64,000 nt of DNA from Jacaranda mimosifolia. Taxonomy: Eukaryota; Streptophyta; Magnoliopsida; Lamiales; Bignoniaceae. Shown here in pieces: positions 1 to 10,845 of this stretch. The notes beneath the pieces are model-generated. The model was not told the DNA's origin. It worked only from the letters and a program-made list of their open reading frames with translations, and ran no database searches. The stretch spans positions 18,643,578-18,707,577 of the forward strand of contig CM032131.1 in NCBI GenBank assembly GCA_018894105.1, written 5' to 3'. A program made the translations under genes and the position numbers. Each line of letters begins with the position of its first letter. Position 1 is the first letter of the stretch.

Positions 1-960
1 GACTTGATCAATTTTAGAGTTAAATTGGTCAAATTAATTTAAGAGTTAAATTGATTTTGACTAGCTTAAAGAGTTAAGCACTTTGACTTAAGAGTTAAGT
101 CAAATGATTATTAATTAAATTAAAGTGTTTAATTTAATTTAATTGGAGAGTTTATTTTGGAGAATATTATTAAATGAAGGGTTCATTTAATATGGAATTG
201 AAATTCATTTGAAAGACATTTTTCATTAGATGAAATGCAAATTCCAAATGATATTCAAATTCACATTAACACTAATTGTTAGTGGCCACCTAGGCATGGA
301 CACTTGGCATCCTCTCCTTGAGGATGGTGTGTGACCACACACCATCTGACTCCTATATATAGATATAGGAGGAGAGGGGCTGCTATATATGCAAGATTGC
401 TTGCTAGGTGTCATTTATTCTCCCAACAAACTTGGATAGTGGGCATCTAATTGTTAGCATCCCCATTATTCTCTCCAACCTCCTTGCTTTTCTCCTCCAT
501 TTTTGGAGCCTTCTCCTCCCCTTCCTTGCAAATATCTCCACCATATTGTAGAGAATAGGTTCTAGCTATGGTGTGTGGACTATTGCTCTTGTTTGAGGTA
601 GTTTCTGGCAGCCATTTAGACCAAGTTCTAGGAGGCCTTTTGGTGTTATGTTTTGGATGATTTTTGGATTGTTGTATCCTCAGGGTGTGGTGTGGTGACA
701 TTCCAGTAAAAAAATCAGCTTAAAAGGAGGAGTCCAACCAAGGGCAAAACGATGGTGATTCTACTGCGCTAGTGAGAAACTTCTTCAACAGTTGAAGGGA
801 GTTTTTCTTGCTCCTTGAATTTTCTATTTTCACCAAGGTATTTTCCTTTCTAAATCTGATTCCTATGCATTGGGGATGTGTGTGGGCTAGTTGTATTCAT
901 ATTTTTTTGAAAATATTTGGATCCTAGTGCCATACACACCTATAATACATACATATATAT
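1..960. repeat. LTR-like repetitive sequence, cut by the window edge
   Basis: No gene is supported; the short reading frames are shadows. The first 140 bases repeat an AGAGTTAA-type motif. A TATA-like near-palindrome lies around 350-371, followed by a purine-rich stretch and CT-rich leader-like sequence near 465-530. A (TA)n tract lies near 950-964. The layout resembles part of a retrotransposon LTR, but neither an LTR end nor a primer-binding site can be located, so the class stays open. Confidence 0.3.
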
Positions 961-1112
961 ATATGTTCATTCCTAAAAGACTGGGAATAGCTAAACCCAT
1001 GGAGGAGGGAGAGAATGATTAAACCCCTGCTTTTGAGAATTAGGATTTTCATCTCTAAATTATATCAAACATGATTTTAAGAAAGGATTTGGAAATGCTC
1101 ATTCCATTCCCA

Positions 1113-2242
1113 CACTATAAGAAAAAATACTTTTTACTATAGTTAAATATGTATAATAAATAGCAATTAAATGTAGTAAAAATTTATTAACTATGTTTGT
1201 ACTACACTTTTTTCTAATAGTAGGAATTATAAATGTAGTAAAAGCTTAGCTACACTTTTTCAACTGTAGTAATTTGATTTTTTCTATGAAATTATCTTCA
1301 GTTATTACAAATTTAATATGTGATAAAAAATAAAATAAAAAAAACTATCAAATACACCTCTATCTTTCACCACAATTAAAAAATATAGTATAAGTAGTTA
1401 TAACCACACTTTAAAAAATGTAGTAAAAATTTAATTTATTTCTCACCATAAGTTAGATTTAAGGGCTTTTGAGAAATTTCACTAATTAGCCTTTTTTTTT
1501 TTAAATTTATAAATACGCACACCAGGAGTGTATTAGGAGTCAAACTCCTGATCTTACATACATGAAGGTAATGCCACTAGGCCAATGACCAACCTTTTTC
1601 TAATTAGTTAATTTAAATATATTTTATTAATTCATTAATTCCTAATGATAGAAATTATTAGAGGCAAATTTTTATTTTACCTCTAAATTTGGATTTTTCT
1701 ACTTATTTGAGGGACTTTATTAACTAACTAAATTAAGTATTTGATTAGTTAATCAAATATTTTTTAATAACAAAAAATTGGAGGAAATTTTTATTTTACC
1801 TTTAATTTTATCAATTAAAAACCATGAGTACTTAGGAGCTTTTTTGGGTTTTATTTATTAATTTAGATTTAAATGAATTAATTAAATAATCTTTTAATAA
1901 TAAAATTGGAAGCAATATTTTATTTTATCTTAAATACTATTGATTAAACCTTGCTTCCAATATATTTTATGTTTTGTTTCTTTTCGCTAAAATTTTACAA
2001 GTTTTGTTGTTTTTACTTCACCAATGAAAAAGTGTGATAAATTCATCAACTTTTTACACGATTTATATGAAATGTAGCAAATGTAATATATTAGTCTCCC
2101 CACATAGAAATTGTAGTAAATAAATTTATTTTTTGCTGCAATAAGATGAAGTGTAGGATTTATGATTTTTGCCACACATTTAAAATTTTATGCTATAATA
2201 GAAAAATCATAGCAGTTCTTTTTTGCTATATTATTTTTAGTG
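1113..2242. mobile_element. Possible CACTA-like non-autonomous element (boundaries uncertain)
   Basis: A terminus-like CACTATAAGAAAA begins at 1113. It is followed by repeated short motifs of the TGTAGTAAAA type (near 1180, 1235, 1260, 1420 and 2112), as in CACTA subterminal regions. The proposed right end, a TAGTG at 2238-2242, matches the left end poorly and no 3-bp target duplication is seen. It holds no coding sequence. Another anonymous repeat may lie at about 1495-1590. Confidence 0.25.
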
Positions 2243-2771
2243 AAATAAAAAAAAATATTATAGCAAAAAGCAAATTTTTTTATGGTGCCAACTTATTCCT
2301 GCATACCAATTATACATTAGAGTCTTATTTTTTTTTATATCAAATGTCTACTTGTTTTTCCTAACTCTGCACTCCCTAGTGAACTTTTAATCTTTACTTT
2401 AACTCCACAGCTCTAATAAAAGTACTAAAATGTCCCTTAAAAGAAAAGAAATCCTACTTAAACCCATATACACACCACATATAGACTTTTTCCCATTTCT
2501 CTCTTTCTTCTTCTGTCACGATTTGGCTCATAAATCTCCAAATGATTAGCCACTATCTATTATTTGCAACCTTGACTACCGTCTGCGTCCATCGTCTTCA
2601 TTCTCATCCAACATCATCGTTGAAGTTCTCTGTACTACTTAGAGCATCCTATATTATTTAAGTATGGGTGTTATTTTGCATTCACTCTCACCATATTTTT
2701 GGGTTGATTTTTCTTGCCCAACTATGAATATAGTCTGAATTGCACCCAAATTTAGAAATTTCGGAAGATGT
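2243..2771. other. AT-rich sequence without recognisable features
   Basis: I see no gene, RNA or clear transposon terminus. Short reading frames on both strands lack recognisable composition or domains. Confidence 0.5.
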
Positions 2772-2774
2772 TTT

Positions 2775-3057
2775 ATGATTGCACATCAAACGCATATAGT
2801 TGCATTAGTTTTGGCCCATGATAAATTTGCATATTCATTTGTTCTTAAGTCCTATGGAGGACTTCTGAGTGCTTGGCAAATTCATGGACATCTATATAAA
2901 TTTAGGTTGTTAGGAAATAATATGATAGAGAATTCATTGTTGGACAGATATGTGAAGGGTAAAGTAATAACTGATGCCCAGATGTAGTTTGCTAAAATAA
3001 CTGAAAGAAATTTGATTTCTTGGAGGAATATTTTTTTTGGGCACATCAAGTTTTGGT
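2775..3057 (+). pseudogene. Pentatricopeptide-repeat (PPR) protein fragment, broken
   Basis: The translation resembles about two and a half repeats of a plant PLS-class PPR protein. It contains FAYSFVLKSYGGLLSAWQIH, then NSLLDRYVKGKVITDAQM, then FAKITERNLISWRNIFFGH, matching the family pattern of a helix pair, an 'NSLVDMYVKCG..DA' segment and a 'F.....RN.VSWN....GY' segment. A stop codon (TAG, 2985-2987) interrupts the frame between the second and third segments, and another follows at about 3055. Full PPR genes usually exceed 400 codons, so this is a short relic. No organelle targeting sequence is visible. PPR proteins bind organellar RNA; this copy is presumed dead. Confidence 0.6.
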
Positions 3058-3428
3058 AGATGTGGAGTGATAATGTCTGGATTAGTGTTTCTTAACTTAT
3101 GAAGTTAGTATTTGTTGAAAATTCCAAACTCTTATTTATTATGGATGATAATTATAATTTATAAAGCAACTTTGATGAATAGTTGTTAATTCATATATTA
3201 TTTTGGGTGATGGTGGATATGTATGGATATTAGGCTTGAATATGAAGATTGTTATCAAAATATGACATGTTGAAATTGTAGTACTTTGTAATGCCTATAT
3301 TGTATCACAATTTATACATCTAGTACTAATAATTTATTTTGTTTATTTTTTCTTAATCAATAAAGAAGATGCGTGAAAGACACTATTAAGTAGAAGCTCA
3401 AAGTCAATTAAATTGATATGTAAGCTGA
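3058..3428. other. AT-rich spacer before the 5S-like array
   Basis: No recognisable gene or element. It ends where the first 5S-like copy begins. Confidence 0.5.
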
Positions 3429-3504
3429 CAATGTGATCATACTAGCACTAATGCACCGTATTCCATTAGAACTTCAAAGTTAAGCATGCTTAGACGAGAG
3501 CTCA
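3429..3504 (+). pseudogene. 5S rRNA-like unit 1 (3'-truncated)
   Basis: It matches roughly the first 75 bases of plant 5S rRNA (GATCATACTAGCACTAATGC, then AGTTAAGCATGCTTAGACGA-like box A sequence). The 3' half, with the intermediate element and box C, is replaced by unrelated sequence that includes a (CT)n tract. It cannot encode 5S rRNA. Confidence 0.75.
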
Positions 3505-3590
3505 TATAAATAAGAAGAAGCATGATCATTATGCCTTGCTGGTGAACCTACTAAATTAGGCTTCTGTTTCTTGGAATCCTTTCAAGCATA

Positions 3591-3593
<3 letters not shown>

Positions 3594-3620
<27 letters not shown>
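3594..3620. repeat. (CT)n microsatellite
   Basis: An uninterrupted CT dinucleotide tract lies inside the sequence that replaces the 3' half of 5S-like unit 1. Confidence 0.9.
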
Positions 3621-3624
<4 letters not shown>

Positions 3625-4036
3625 CAATATATAATATTGTTTAAGTTGCAAGACATTTGTGTATTATTTTTTTATCTTTCCCTTTTTTCATTTGTTATCT
3701 TACTCCTCTCCGCGCTGACAGTCTAGGACATCAACCGCAATGGTATAGTTGGACAGAATCCACACACACGCCTAGCATATAATTGGGCAATAATCGCAAG
3801 GGCTTTGAAGAGCTCTAGAAAGGCCACGATATACTGAAAATTTTGCCTCAAAATTGGCTTCAACGAGGCAAGCCCTATTACCACATCGTTGGGCTCTGTG
3901 TGAGCTTAGTTTTTGCAAGCATATGTAGTGCACCATGTAACTCCCAATGGATCAAAAGTTATGCAATTTCGAGGCTCCAACACCATGCGCAGTGCTGCTC
4001 ATCATGCATAAAAAAAATTAGCGCAAGTAAGCCAGC

Positions 4037-4154
4037 GGGTGTAATCATATTAGCACTAACGCATTAGTTCCCATCAGAAATCCAAAGAAAAGCGTGCTTG
4101 GGCGAGAATAGTACTAGGAAGGGTGACCATCAAAAAGTTCTCATTTTGCACATT
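4037..4154 (+). pseudogene. 5S rRNA-like unit 2
   Basis: About 118 bp, close to the normal 119-121 bp. The start, GTGTAATCATATTAGCACTA, and the internal AGCGTGCTTGGGCGAGAATA are recognisable. The box C region is degraded (GGGTGACCATCAAAAAGTTC), so transcription by Pol III is doubtful. Confidence 0.75.
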
Positions 4155-4557
4155 TTGTTCTTTTGCATCACTTCTTTGTGTATTATTTTTCCTTTTTTTA
4201 CCCTTTTCTTTTTTTGTTCATTATCTTACTTCCCTTCGCACCGATAGTTGGGGACGTCGACAAGAATGGTGTGGGAAGGGAGAATCTTTGCGTGCACTTG
4301 GCATATAGCTGGGCGGTAATCGTAAGGGCATTGAAAAGCTATCGAAAAGCCCTAAAGTGATGAAATTTTGCTTTGAAAATCGGCTCCAATGGGGTAGGCC
4401 TAATTGCCCACATTGTGGAACTCTGAATGAGCTTCGTAAGCATATGTTGTGCGCCATGCAACTCCCAATAAATAAAAAATTATGCAATTTCGAGGCTTCA
4501 CCGCCATATGCAATGCTACACATTATGCATAAAATAATTTAGTGCGACAAGGCTGAT

Positions 4558-4698
4558 AGGTGTGATCATACCAACACTAATGCATTGGGTACCATCATAA
4601 AATTGAGCGTGCTTGGGTGAGGGTACTACTAAGATGCGTGTTGGGTGAGGGTACTACTAAGATGCGTGACCCCTTTGGAAGTCCTTGTGTTGCATCTA
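4558..4698 (+). pseudogene. 5S rRNA-like unit 3 with internal 28-bp duplication
   Basis: A 5S-like copy lengthened to 141 bp by a perfect tandem duplication: 4613-4640 and 4641-4668 are identical. The duplicated piece spans the GCTTGGGTGAGGGTACTACT region, that is, part of box A through the intermediate element. The 3' end keeps a good box C-like sequence (TTTGGAAGTCCTTGTGTTGC). Confidence 0.75.
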
Positions 4699-5101
4699 TT
4701 TTTCTTTTCCACCACCTTTTTGTGCAATATTATTCCTTTTTTTACCCTTTTCTTTTTTCATTTGTTATCTCGCTCCCCTCTGCACTGACGATCAGGGATA
4801 TCGAAAGCAAGGGTACAAATGAGGGGAATCTTGCGTGTGTCTAGCATATAACTAGGTGGTAATCATGAGGGCATTAAGGAGCTACTAAAAGGGCCCCAAA
4901 TCGCTGAAACTTTTCCTAGAAAATCGGCATCAAGTTGGTAGGCCCCATTACCCAATTCGCTGAAGTCTAGATGAGCTTCACAAGAATATGTTGTGCGTCA
5001 CATTACTCCCAGTGGATAAAAAATTATTCAATTTCGTGGCTCCGGCGCCATGCGCAGCACTCTGCATCATGCATAAAATAATTTGGCACAAGTAAGCCAA
5101 C

Positions 5102-5218
5102 GGTTGGGATCATACTAGCACTAATGCATTAGATCTCATTAGAACTCCAAATTTAGGCATGTTTGGGCGAGATTAGTACTAGTATGGGAGACCTTGGGCA
5201 ATTCTCGTGTTGGACTCT
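5102..5218 (+). pseudogene. 5S rRNA-like unit 4
   Basis: About 117 bp with GGATCATACTAGCACTAATG at the start and a TTTGGGCGAGATTAGTACTA internal segment. Substitutions are scattered throughout, including the box C core. Confidence 0.75.
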
Positions 5219-5623
5219 TATTTCTTTTCCATTACTTTTTCTTGCATTATTTTTCCTTTCTTTTCTTTACCCTTCCATTTTTTCATTCATTATCTCTCTC
5301 CCCTCCGCGTTGAGGATGGGGACATCGACAATGAAGGCTCGGGCGAGGGGAATCCTCACGTGTACCTGATGTATAGCTAGGTGGTAATCGCAAAGACGTT
5401 GAAGAGCTGGCGGAGGGCCCCGAAATGCTAAACTTTACCTCAGAAATTGGTTCTAATGGGACAAGCCTCATTGCCTACGTTCGAGGCTCTGGATGAGTTT
5501 CACAAGCATATGTTGTGCTTCGTGTAACTTCCAACATACCAAAAGTCATGCAATTTCGAGGTTCCAACACTCCGCGCGGCCCTGCATATCAAGCATGAAA
5601 TAATTTAACACGAATGAGTTAAT

Positions 5624-5740
5624 AGGTACAATCATACCAACATTAATTCATCGATCCCATCAGAAACTTCAAAACTAAGAGTGATTGGGTAGAGTGGTAC
5701 TAAGACGGTTGACCCCTTGGGAAGTCCTTGTGTGCACCTC
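5624..5740 (+). pseudogene. 5S rRNA-like unit 5
   Basis: About 117 bp. It retains ATCATACCAACATTAATTCA and a well kept 3' end (CTTGGGAAGTCCTTGTGTGC) but has lost box A identity. A TTTTTC tract follows directly. Confidence 0.75.
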
Positions 5741-6135
5741 TTTTTCTTTTCCACCACTTTTTTTGTGTATTATTATTTTTTACCCTTTTATTTTTTTGTT
5801 CATTATCTTGTTTCCCTCCATGATGATGGCTGAGGACATCGATGGAAAGGGTTCAGGTAGGGAGAATCCTTGATCACATTCGATGTATAGTTGGGTGATA
5901 ATCGCGAGGGCATTGAAGAGTTGCTGGAAGAGCCCTGAAATGCTGAAAGTTTTTCTTAGATTGGTTCCAATAGGGTAGGCCCTATTGTCCACATCGCAAA
6001 GCTCTAGATGACCTTCACAAACATACACTGTGTGCTGCGTAACACCCAAAATGATTCAAAGGTTATGCAATTTTGAGGCTCTAATGCCATTTGTAGCATA
6101 TTATGCATAAAATAATTTAGCGCGAATAAACCAGT

Positions 6136-6253
6136 AGGTGTGATCACACCAACGCTAATGTACTGGATCCTATCAGAACTTTGAAGTTAAGCATGTTTGG
6201 GCAAGAGTAGTACTTGGATGGGTGACCTTCTGGGAAGTTCTCATGTCACACCC
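6136..6253 (+). pseudogene. 5S rRNA-like unit 6 (best preserved)
   Basis: About 118 bp. Box A-like AGTTAAGCATGTTTGGGCAA, intermediate element-like TACTTGGATGGGTGACC and box C-like CTGGGAAGTTCTCATGTCAC are all recognisable, and TTTTTCC follows. It is the closest copy to a working plant 5S gene, yet it still carries many C-to-T or G-to-A type differences, as expected of methylated inactive rDNA. Confidence 0.75.
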
Positions 6254-6660
6254 ATTTTTCCTTTTCCACCACTTCTTTTTGTGTATTATTTTTCCTTCTT
6301 TTACCTTTTTTTTTTGGGGTTATTATCTCACTCCCCTCCAAGCTTATGGTCAGGGACATCGACAATGAGGGTGCAAGAGGGGGAAACTATTGTACACGCC
6401 TGGCGTACAACTGGGTGGTAATTGTGAGAGTGTTGAAAAGATGTCAAAAGGTCCTCAAAATGCTGAAATTTTGCTTCAAAAATTGGCTCCAACAGGGCAA
6501 GCCCTATTGCCCACATCGTGGAACTCCGGATAAGCTTAGCAAGCATATGCTTTATGTCTCGTTAATCCCAACGGATTAACAGTTATGTAATTTCAAGGCT
6601 CCAGCACCACGCGTACTGCTACGCATCATACATAAAATAATTTAGTGCGAGTAAGTCAAC

Positions 6661-6779
6661 AAGTGTGATCATATCAGCACTGATCCATTGGAATCTATCA
6701 AAACTCTGGAGTTAAGCGTGCTTAGGTGAAAGCAATACTAGGATGGGTGAACCATTAGGAAGTTCTCATGTTGTACCTT
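6661..6779 (+). pseudogene. 5S rRNA-like unit 7
   Basis: About 119 bp. GTGATCATATCAGCACTGAT, GAGTTAAGCGTGCTTAGGTG and ACTAGGATGGGTGAACCATT are recognisable. An inserted A in the GGGTGAACC segment disrupts box C. A long T tract follows. Confidence 0.75.
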
Positions 6780-7040
6780 TTTTTTCTCCAACACTTTTTT
6801 TGTGTATTATTTTCCTTTTTCTTTTTTTTTTTGGTTTCCTCGCTCCCTTCTGTGTTGATGGTCAGGGATATCAATGGCAAGGGTGCGGGATGGGAGAATC
6901 CTTGTGCACGCCTAGTGTATAATTGGGCATTAATAGCGTAGGCGTTGAAAAGCTGCCGAAAGTGGCTTGAAACAGTGAAATTTTTTCTCGAGAATTGACT
7001 CCAACGGGGTAGGCCTAGTTGCCCACGTGGCGAGGCTCAG

Positions 7041-8041
7041 GATGATAGGAATTAATTAATTGGGTTAATTATTTCTTGAATTGATTAATTTAAAAAGTTA
7101 AATTATTATAATTAAAACATAATTCATTTAATTGGATCTTAGAGAGATAATTAATTAATAGAGGCTAATTAATTTTGATTTCGTCCACTTAGTAAAAATA
7201 TTAACTTAGTGAATTGGTCACTTAAATTAAAATTAAATTTTAATTCAAGACCAATTCTAAAGACACATACCACTATAAAGACATAATCAAGTGCGTTGTG
7301 AGACAAACTTGATCATGTCACTTGGATGAATATGATGAGTACACATGCCCCTTAATAGTAGAAAGTGTGAGGTTAAAATCTCATGTGCTTGGGTATGTAG
7401 ATTTTGTTAGAGGAAATAAATTTGGCTCCCTATAGATTGTAAATAAGAAAGTCTTCTTTGGAGCAATGAAAGATTGTCACATATTAAAACATTGAAGGAG
7501 ATACACTGAGACCCATTTGAAGATAAACATTTTAAGAGCACAAGGGTATTTTTGGAAACTACTTATACTACATCTATATTAGAACAAAGCTTAAAAGTGT
7601 ATGAGCTCCATATCCTTTAAATAGCATTAGTCTCTCATTGGCTTGGAAGTTGGTATTATATGTCAAATATTCATTGTTGTAATACCAAGCTATGACTTAA
7701 AATTTTTATTTTTGTTGTGTTTATGACTTTATCTTCCTTAATTTCGTGTAACTAACAATTTTATGCTATAAAGAAATCATGAGAGAATAAAGATAAATAA
7801 TTAATGGAGAGAAAGAAGATTCATCAAGACTTGAAGAAAAAAAGAGAGTAAAAGGAGAACATTCTCCTAGTTATAGTTTTCATCTATGTGCTTTTAAACT
7901 ATTTTTTCAACTCTTGTAATTTGATGAGTGTAGCTGGATATTTTTAGCCATTCTTTGCAAATAATCATGAGCAAGTTCCCTACTTCTAGGATTATGATGA
8001 ATTTATTCATTTGATTTAATTACTTTGATCCTTCTCTTATA
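7041..8041. repeat. LTR-like AT-rich sequence between 5S array and MULE
   Basis: The 5S spacer breaks off abruptly at about 7040. The new sequence starts TGATAGGAATTAATT at 7043, and a CTAACA lies at 7752-7757, giving LTR-like ends TGATAG...CTAACA; a TTTAAATAG box lies near 7616. The 5-bp flanks (CAGGA and ATTTT) do not match, so a solo LTR is not proven. 7758-8041 holds nothing recognisable. Confidence 0.3.
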
Positions 8042-8195
8042 GGGAAAATTACTAAAAAAATCTTAAAATTGATTTTCCTATCCAAAAACCCCATGAAAAA
8101 ACTTTTCTATCTCAAAAATCCGTCTTTTTTAGTTTCAAATCCAACTTATCCAATTGTTAACTCTAGTATTAACAATGTTAAAGTTACTTATTTTT
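8042..8195 (+). repeat. MULE left terminal inverted repeat
   Basis: It pairs with about 13600-13749. Similarity is clear from the terminal GG(G/A)AAAATTA through the GTTAACTCTA block and fades beyond about 8195. Confidence 0.8.
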
Positions 8196-9509
8196 CCCCA
8201 AAACTAACCTTAAGTTCCTTTTCAATTTTCATGAGAGAACCCTAGAGAAGCAAATTCCTTGCAGAAGAAAATTGATTGAGAATTTACGGCTAAGAGAGGT
8301 ATAAGATTTTGAAATTTATTTTTCTCCTCTACTATTTATTTTTCCTTGGATCTTTGTGCTGTGAAAATTCATATACTTGCTTATAATAATACATGTGTTG
8401 AGATTGATTGAGGGATTAAAATTATTTGATTGGCTTAATGAAAATTTATTGAATTTTTCTATTGTAACTCACTTTCCCTTACTTTTCTAAATACACTCAC
8501 CATTCGATTAATTGTTGAAATAGCAGTGCAGTTTGCTTATCAACTTGGGTGTTCTTACAAGGGGTGAGATTTTTTTGTTTAATTTATTATCTTCTATGGG
8601 CTAACTTTAGAACTACATATTAATGTTGAAGAAGATGAGCATCACCAACCAAATTTTCTATTTGTTGGGGCCCATATGTCTGTTGCAAATGCCTAGCAAC
8701 CTCTTAGAATTCACTTTTTTCCTTTATGCTTTTTGGTCCCATACACAACAATCTAATTTCTTGTTCTTGGCAGTGAGGGGTACTTTGCCAAATATACACA
8801 AACCATGACTTCTCTTAAAATTATTAATTGAATTAAAAATCAAAAGTTCATAATGAAAAAGAATTCATTTATTTAGTAGAAAAGTTATTTGATATAGGAC
8901 TAATTAATGGTTCAGATGGAAAATAAATTTCAATTAATTTTATTTATATAGTTTATAGAAAGGGTAGTAGATAAGTTTTTTATGAATGGCATTTGACTAT
9001 TTGATAAATTAGAAAAGATTGGTTGTGACACTTTGACTTTCTTTTTGTCACTTATTGTATACCCCTAAAAGTTTATTGATGTATTTTGTCTATGTCTGTG
9101 TACTTTGAGGCAAAAATTATTTTTTATGTCACTTATTGTTTGTATGTGAAATTTATTTAGTTATAATGGATTTTTTTTATGTTGTTGTAGGTGGAATTCA
9201 TTTAATTCTCATAGCTTCTCAAGAAAAATGAGAAGAAAACAGATTATTATTTGCAAATTTGGCGGTATGTTTCAACATGGTGAATGTGGAGTACAATATA
9301 ATGGTGGCGAAGCTTATGCAATTGAGGTCGATAGAGAAATTTCATTTGATGTTTTCAAAACTCAAGTGATTGCAAAATTTGGTCCAAATGAAGAGGAATC
9401 TCTTGTTATATTGAAATACTATCTCCCTCACAACAACATTACTCTTATTCATTAACAAATGACTACAATATGAAAATTTTCTTTAAAATTTTCAAAGATT
9501 TCGTATCAC

Positions 9510-9512
9510 CAG

Positions 9513-9554
<42 letters not shown>
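9510..9554. repeat. (TA)n(TG)n microsatellite
   Basis: A compound TA then TG dinucleotide tract inside the MULE, just after the first transposase exon remnant. Confidence 0.9.
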
Positions 9555-9557
<3 letters not shown>

Positions 9558-10223
9558 GAAGCAAGATTGTACTAATAATAGGTAAATTTATCTTAGTATT
9601 CTTATTGTTATTGTCATATACTTATAAACTTAGGGAATGTTTGGATATGTTTCCTCGAAATAAAATTGATTTGGCAAAATGCATCTAAACATACATGCTT
9701 TTTTTGCTCCAAAATGAGCCATGTGAAAAGCCCAGAAACCCCATTCATGTGAGCCATAAATTATGAAAACCCCAACCGTTTCCCCTTCTCCAATGCATCT
9801 AACCGAAGCTGCCAATCCATCACATTTGTCCCCCAAACCATCAGAGCCTCTATCTCGCTCTCCCCCCCTCCCCAACTTCTGTCTTCTCTCTCTGTCTCCA
9901 TCACCTTCCTTTCCCCCAACTAATCATTTTCAACAATGTTTTCGCCATCACCTCCTCCCCATGGCAGGATCTATGGAAAAAAGTAATAATTTAATATAAA
10001 CAAAAATCCAATTAAAAGAATGATAATTTAATATGTATATTTTAATACCATAATTAAAAATAAATATTAAATGAGGAATGATGATATTGGCAATGCTTAT
10101 TTATGTCCTTGTCTTTATTTTATTTTAATGATGTTATATTGTCTACTTCATGTTACGTAATATATTTTTTAATTTATTGAATTCATTGTATAAAAATTTC
10201 AGTTTACTCACACAAATTTTGTA

Positions 10224-10228
10224 TATAT

Positions 10229-10321
<93 letters not shown>
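10224..10321. repeat. (TTTA)n(TTA)n microsatellite
   Basis: A compound tract of TTTA units followed by about seventeen TTA/ATT units, within the MULE interior. Confidence 0.9.
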
Positions 10322-10324
<3 letters not shown>

Positions 10325-10579
10325 AAAATAAAAAATTAATGTTATAGTAGTAATATGTAAATAATCAATTCATTGGTTACAAATTTTGTTTTAATTAGTG
10401 TTATGTTCATCCATCACTAATCAATTTATTATAAAATAAAAAATCAACCAACAAATTGTTCAACTATTTTTAATACTCCCCTACAAATAATATGTAATAA
10501 ACTACATCATCATTCAATCAATCATTACAAATATACATCACAATTGTATCCAGCTATTATATATACATACATATATTAT

Positions 10580-10845
10580 TATTCATAAAATAAAAAAATT
10601 ACTCAATTCCATTTGCACCCAAAAAACCCAACAAAAAAGTATTGATTTGATTGCAACAGTAAAAAATTGTCTCTCCCCCCCCCCCCCAAAAAAAAAACAA
10701 CATATCAAAACTTCACAAAACAAATTTGTAACTATTTCCCAAAATATAACCAAACATTCATTACATTCCCCAACCGCACTCAAAAAATTCATTTTCCCAA
10801 AAACACACATAATAATCAAACATAAAACATAACTAAATATGACCT
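10580..10845 (-). repeat. Dispersed unclassified repeat, copy 1
   Basis: Read on the minus strand it shares with 58975-59190 (plus) and 62000-62245 (minus) the ordered blocks ATTTTGGG, TTTACTGTTG-like, CAA.TCAAT.TTTTTTGTTG and a GGGTG.AAATGGAATTGA-like end. It contains a long C tract (about 10672-10687) on the plus strand. It interrupts the MULE between transposase remnants, so it may be a nested insertion. The partner end may lie near 9630-9760. Confidence 0.5.

Larger units (their letters stand above)
3429..7040 (+). repeat. Degenerate tandem 5S rDNA array (seven units)
   Basis: Seven 5S rRNA-like copies lie in the same orientation, starting at about 3429, 4037, 4558, 5102, 5624, 6136 and 6661, so the period is about 508-608 bp. 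Each copy from the second on is followed by a T-rich terminator-like tract (TTTTTCTTTT type) and a related spacer of roughly 400 bp. The spacers share a segment near ATCGCGAGGGCATTGAAGAG and a segment ending ATAAAATAATTTAG.GCG shortly before the next 5S start. That last segment sits where plant 5S genes carry their upstream TATA and GC elements. All units differ from one another, so the array looks released from concerted evolution. The last spacer is truncated near 7040. Confidence 0.85.

Noticed and set aside
3429..7040. Cassandra-type TRIM retroelements (LTRs carrying 5S-like sequence)
   Set aside because: The copies are evenly spaced with rDNA-type spacers, T-tract terminators and upstream TATA-like sequence. 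No primer-binding site, polypurine tract or LTR ends were seen.
7043..7757. A further solo LTR (TGATAG...CTAACA)
   Set aside because: Ends are plausible but the flanking 5-mers CAGGA and ATTTT do not match, and no second copy exists here.
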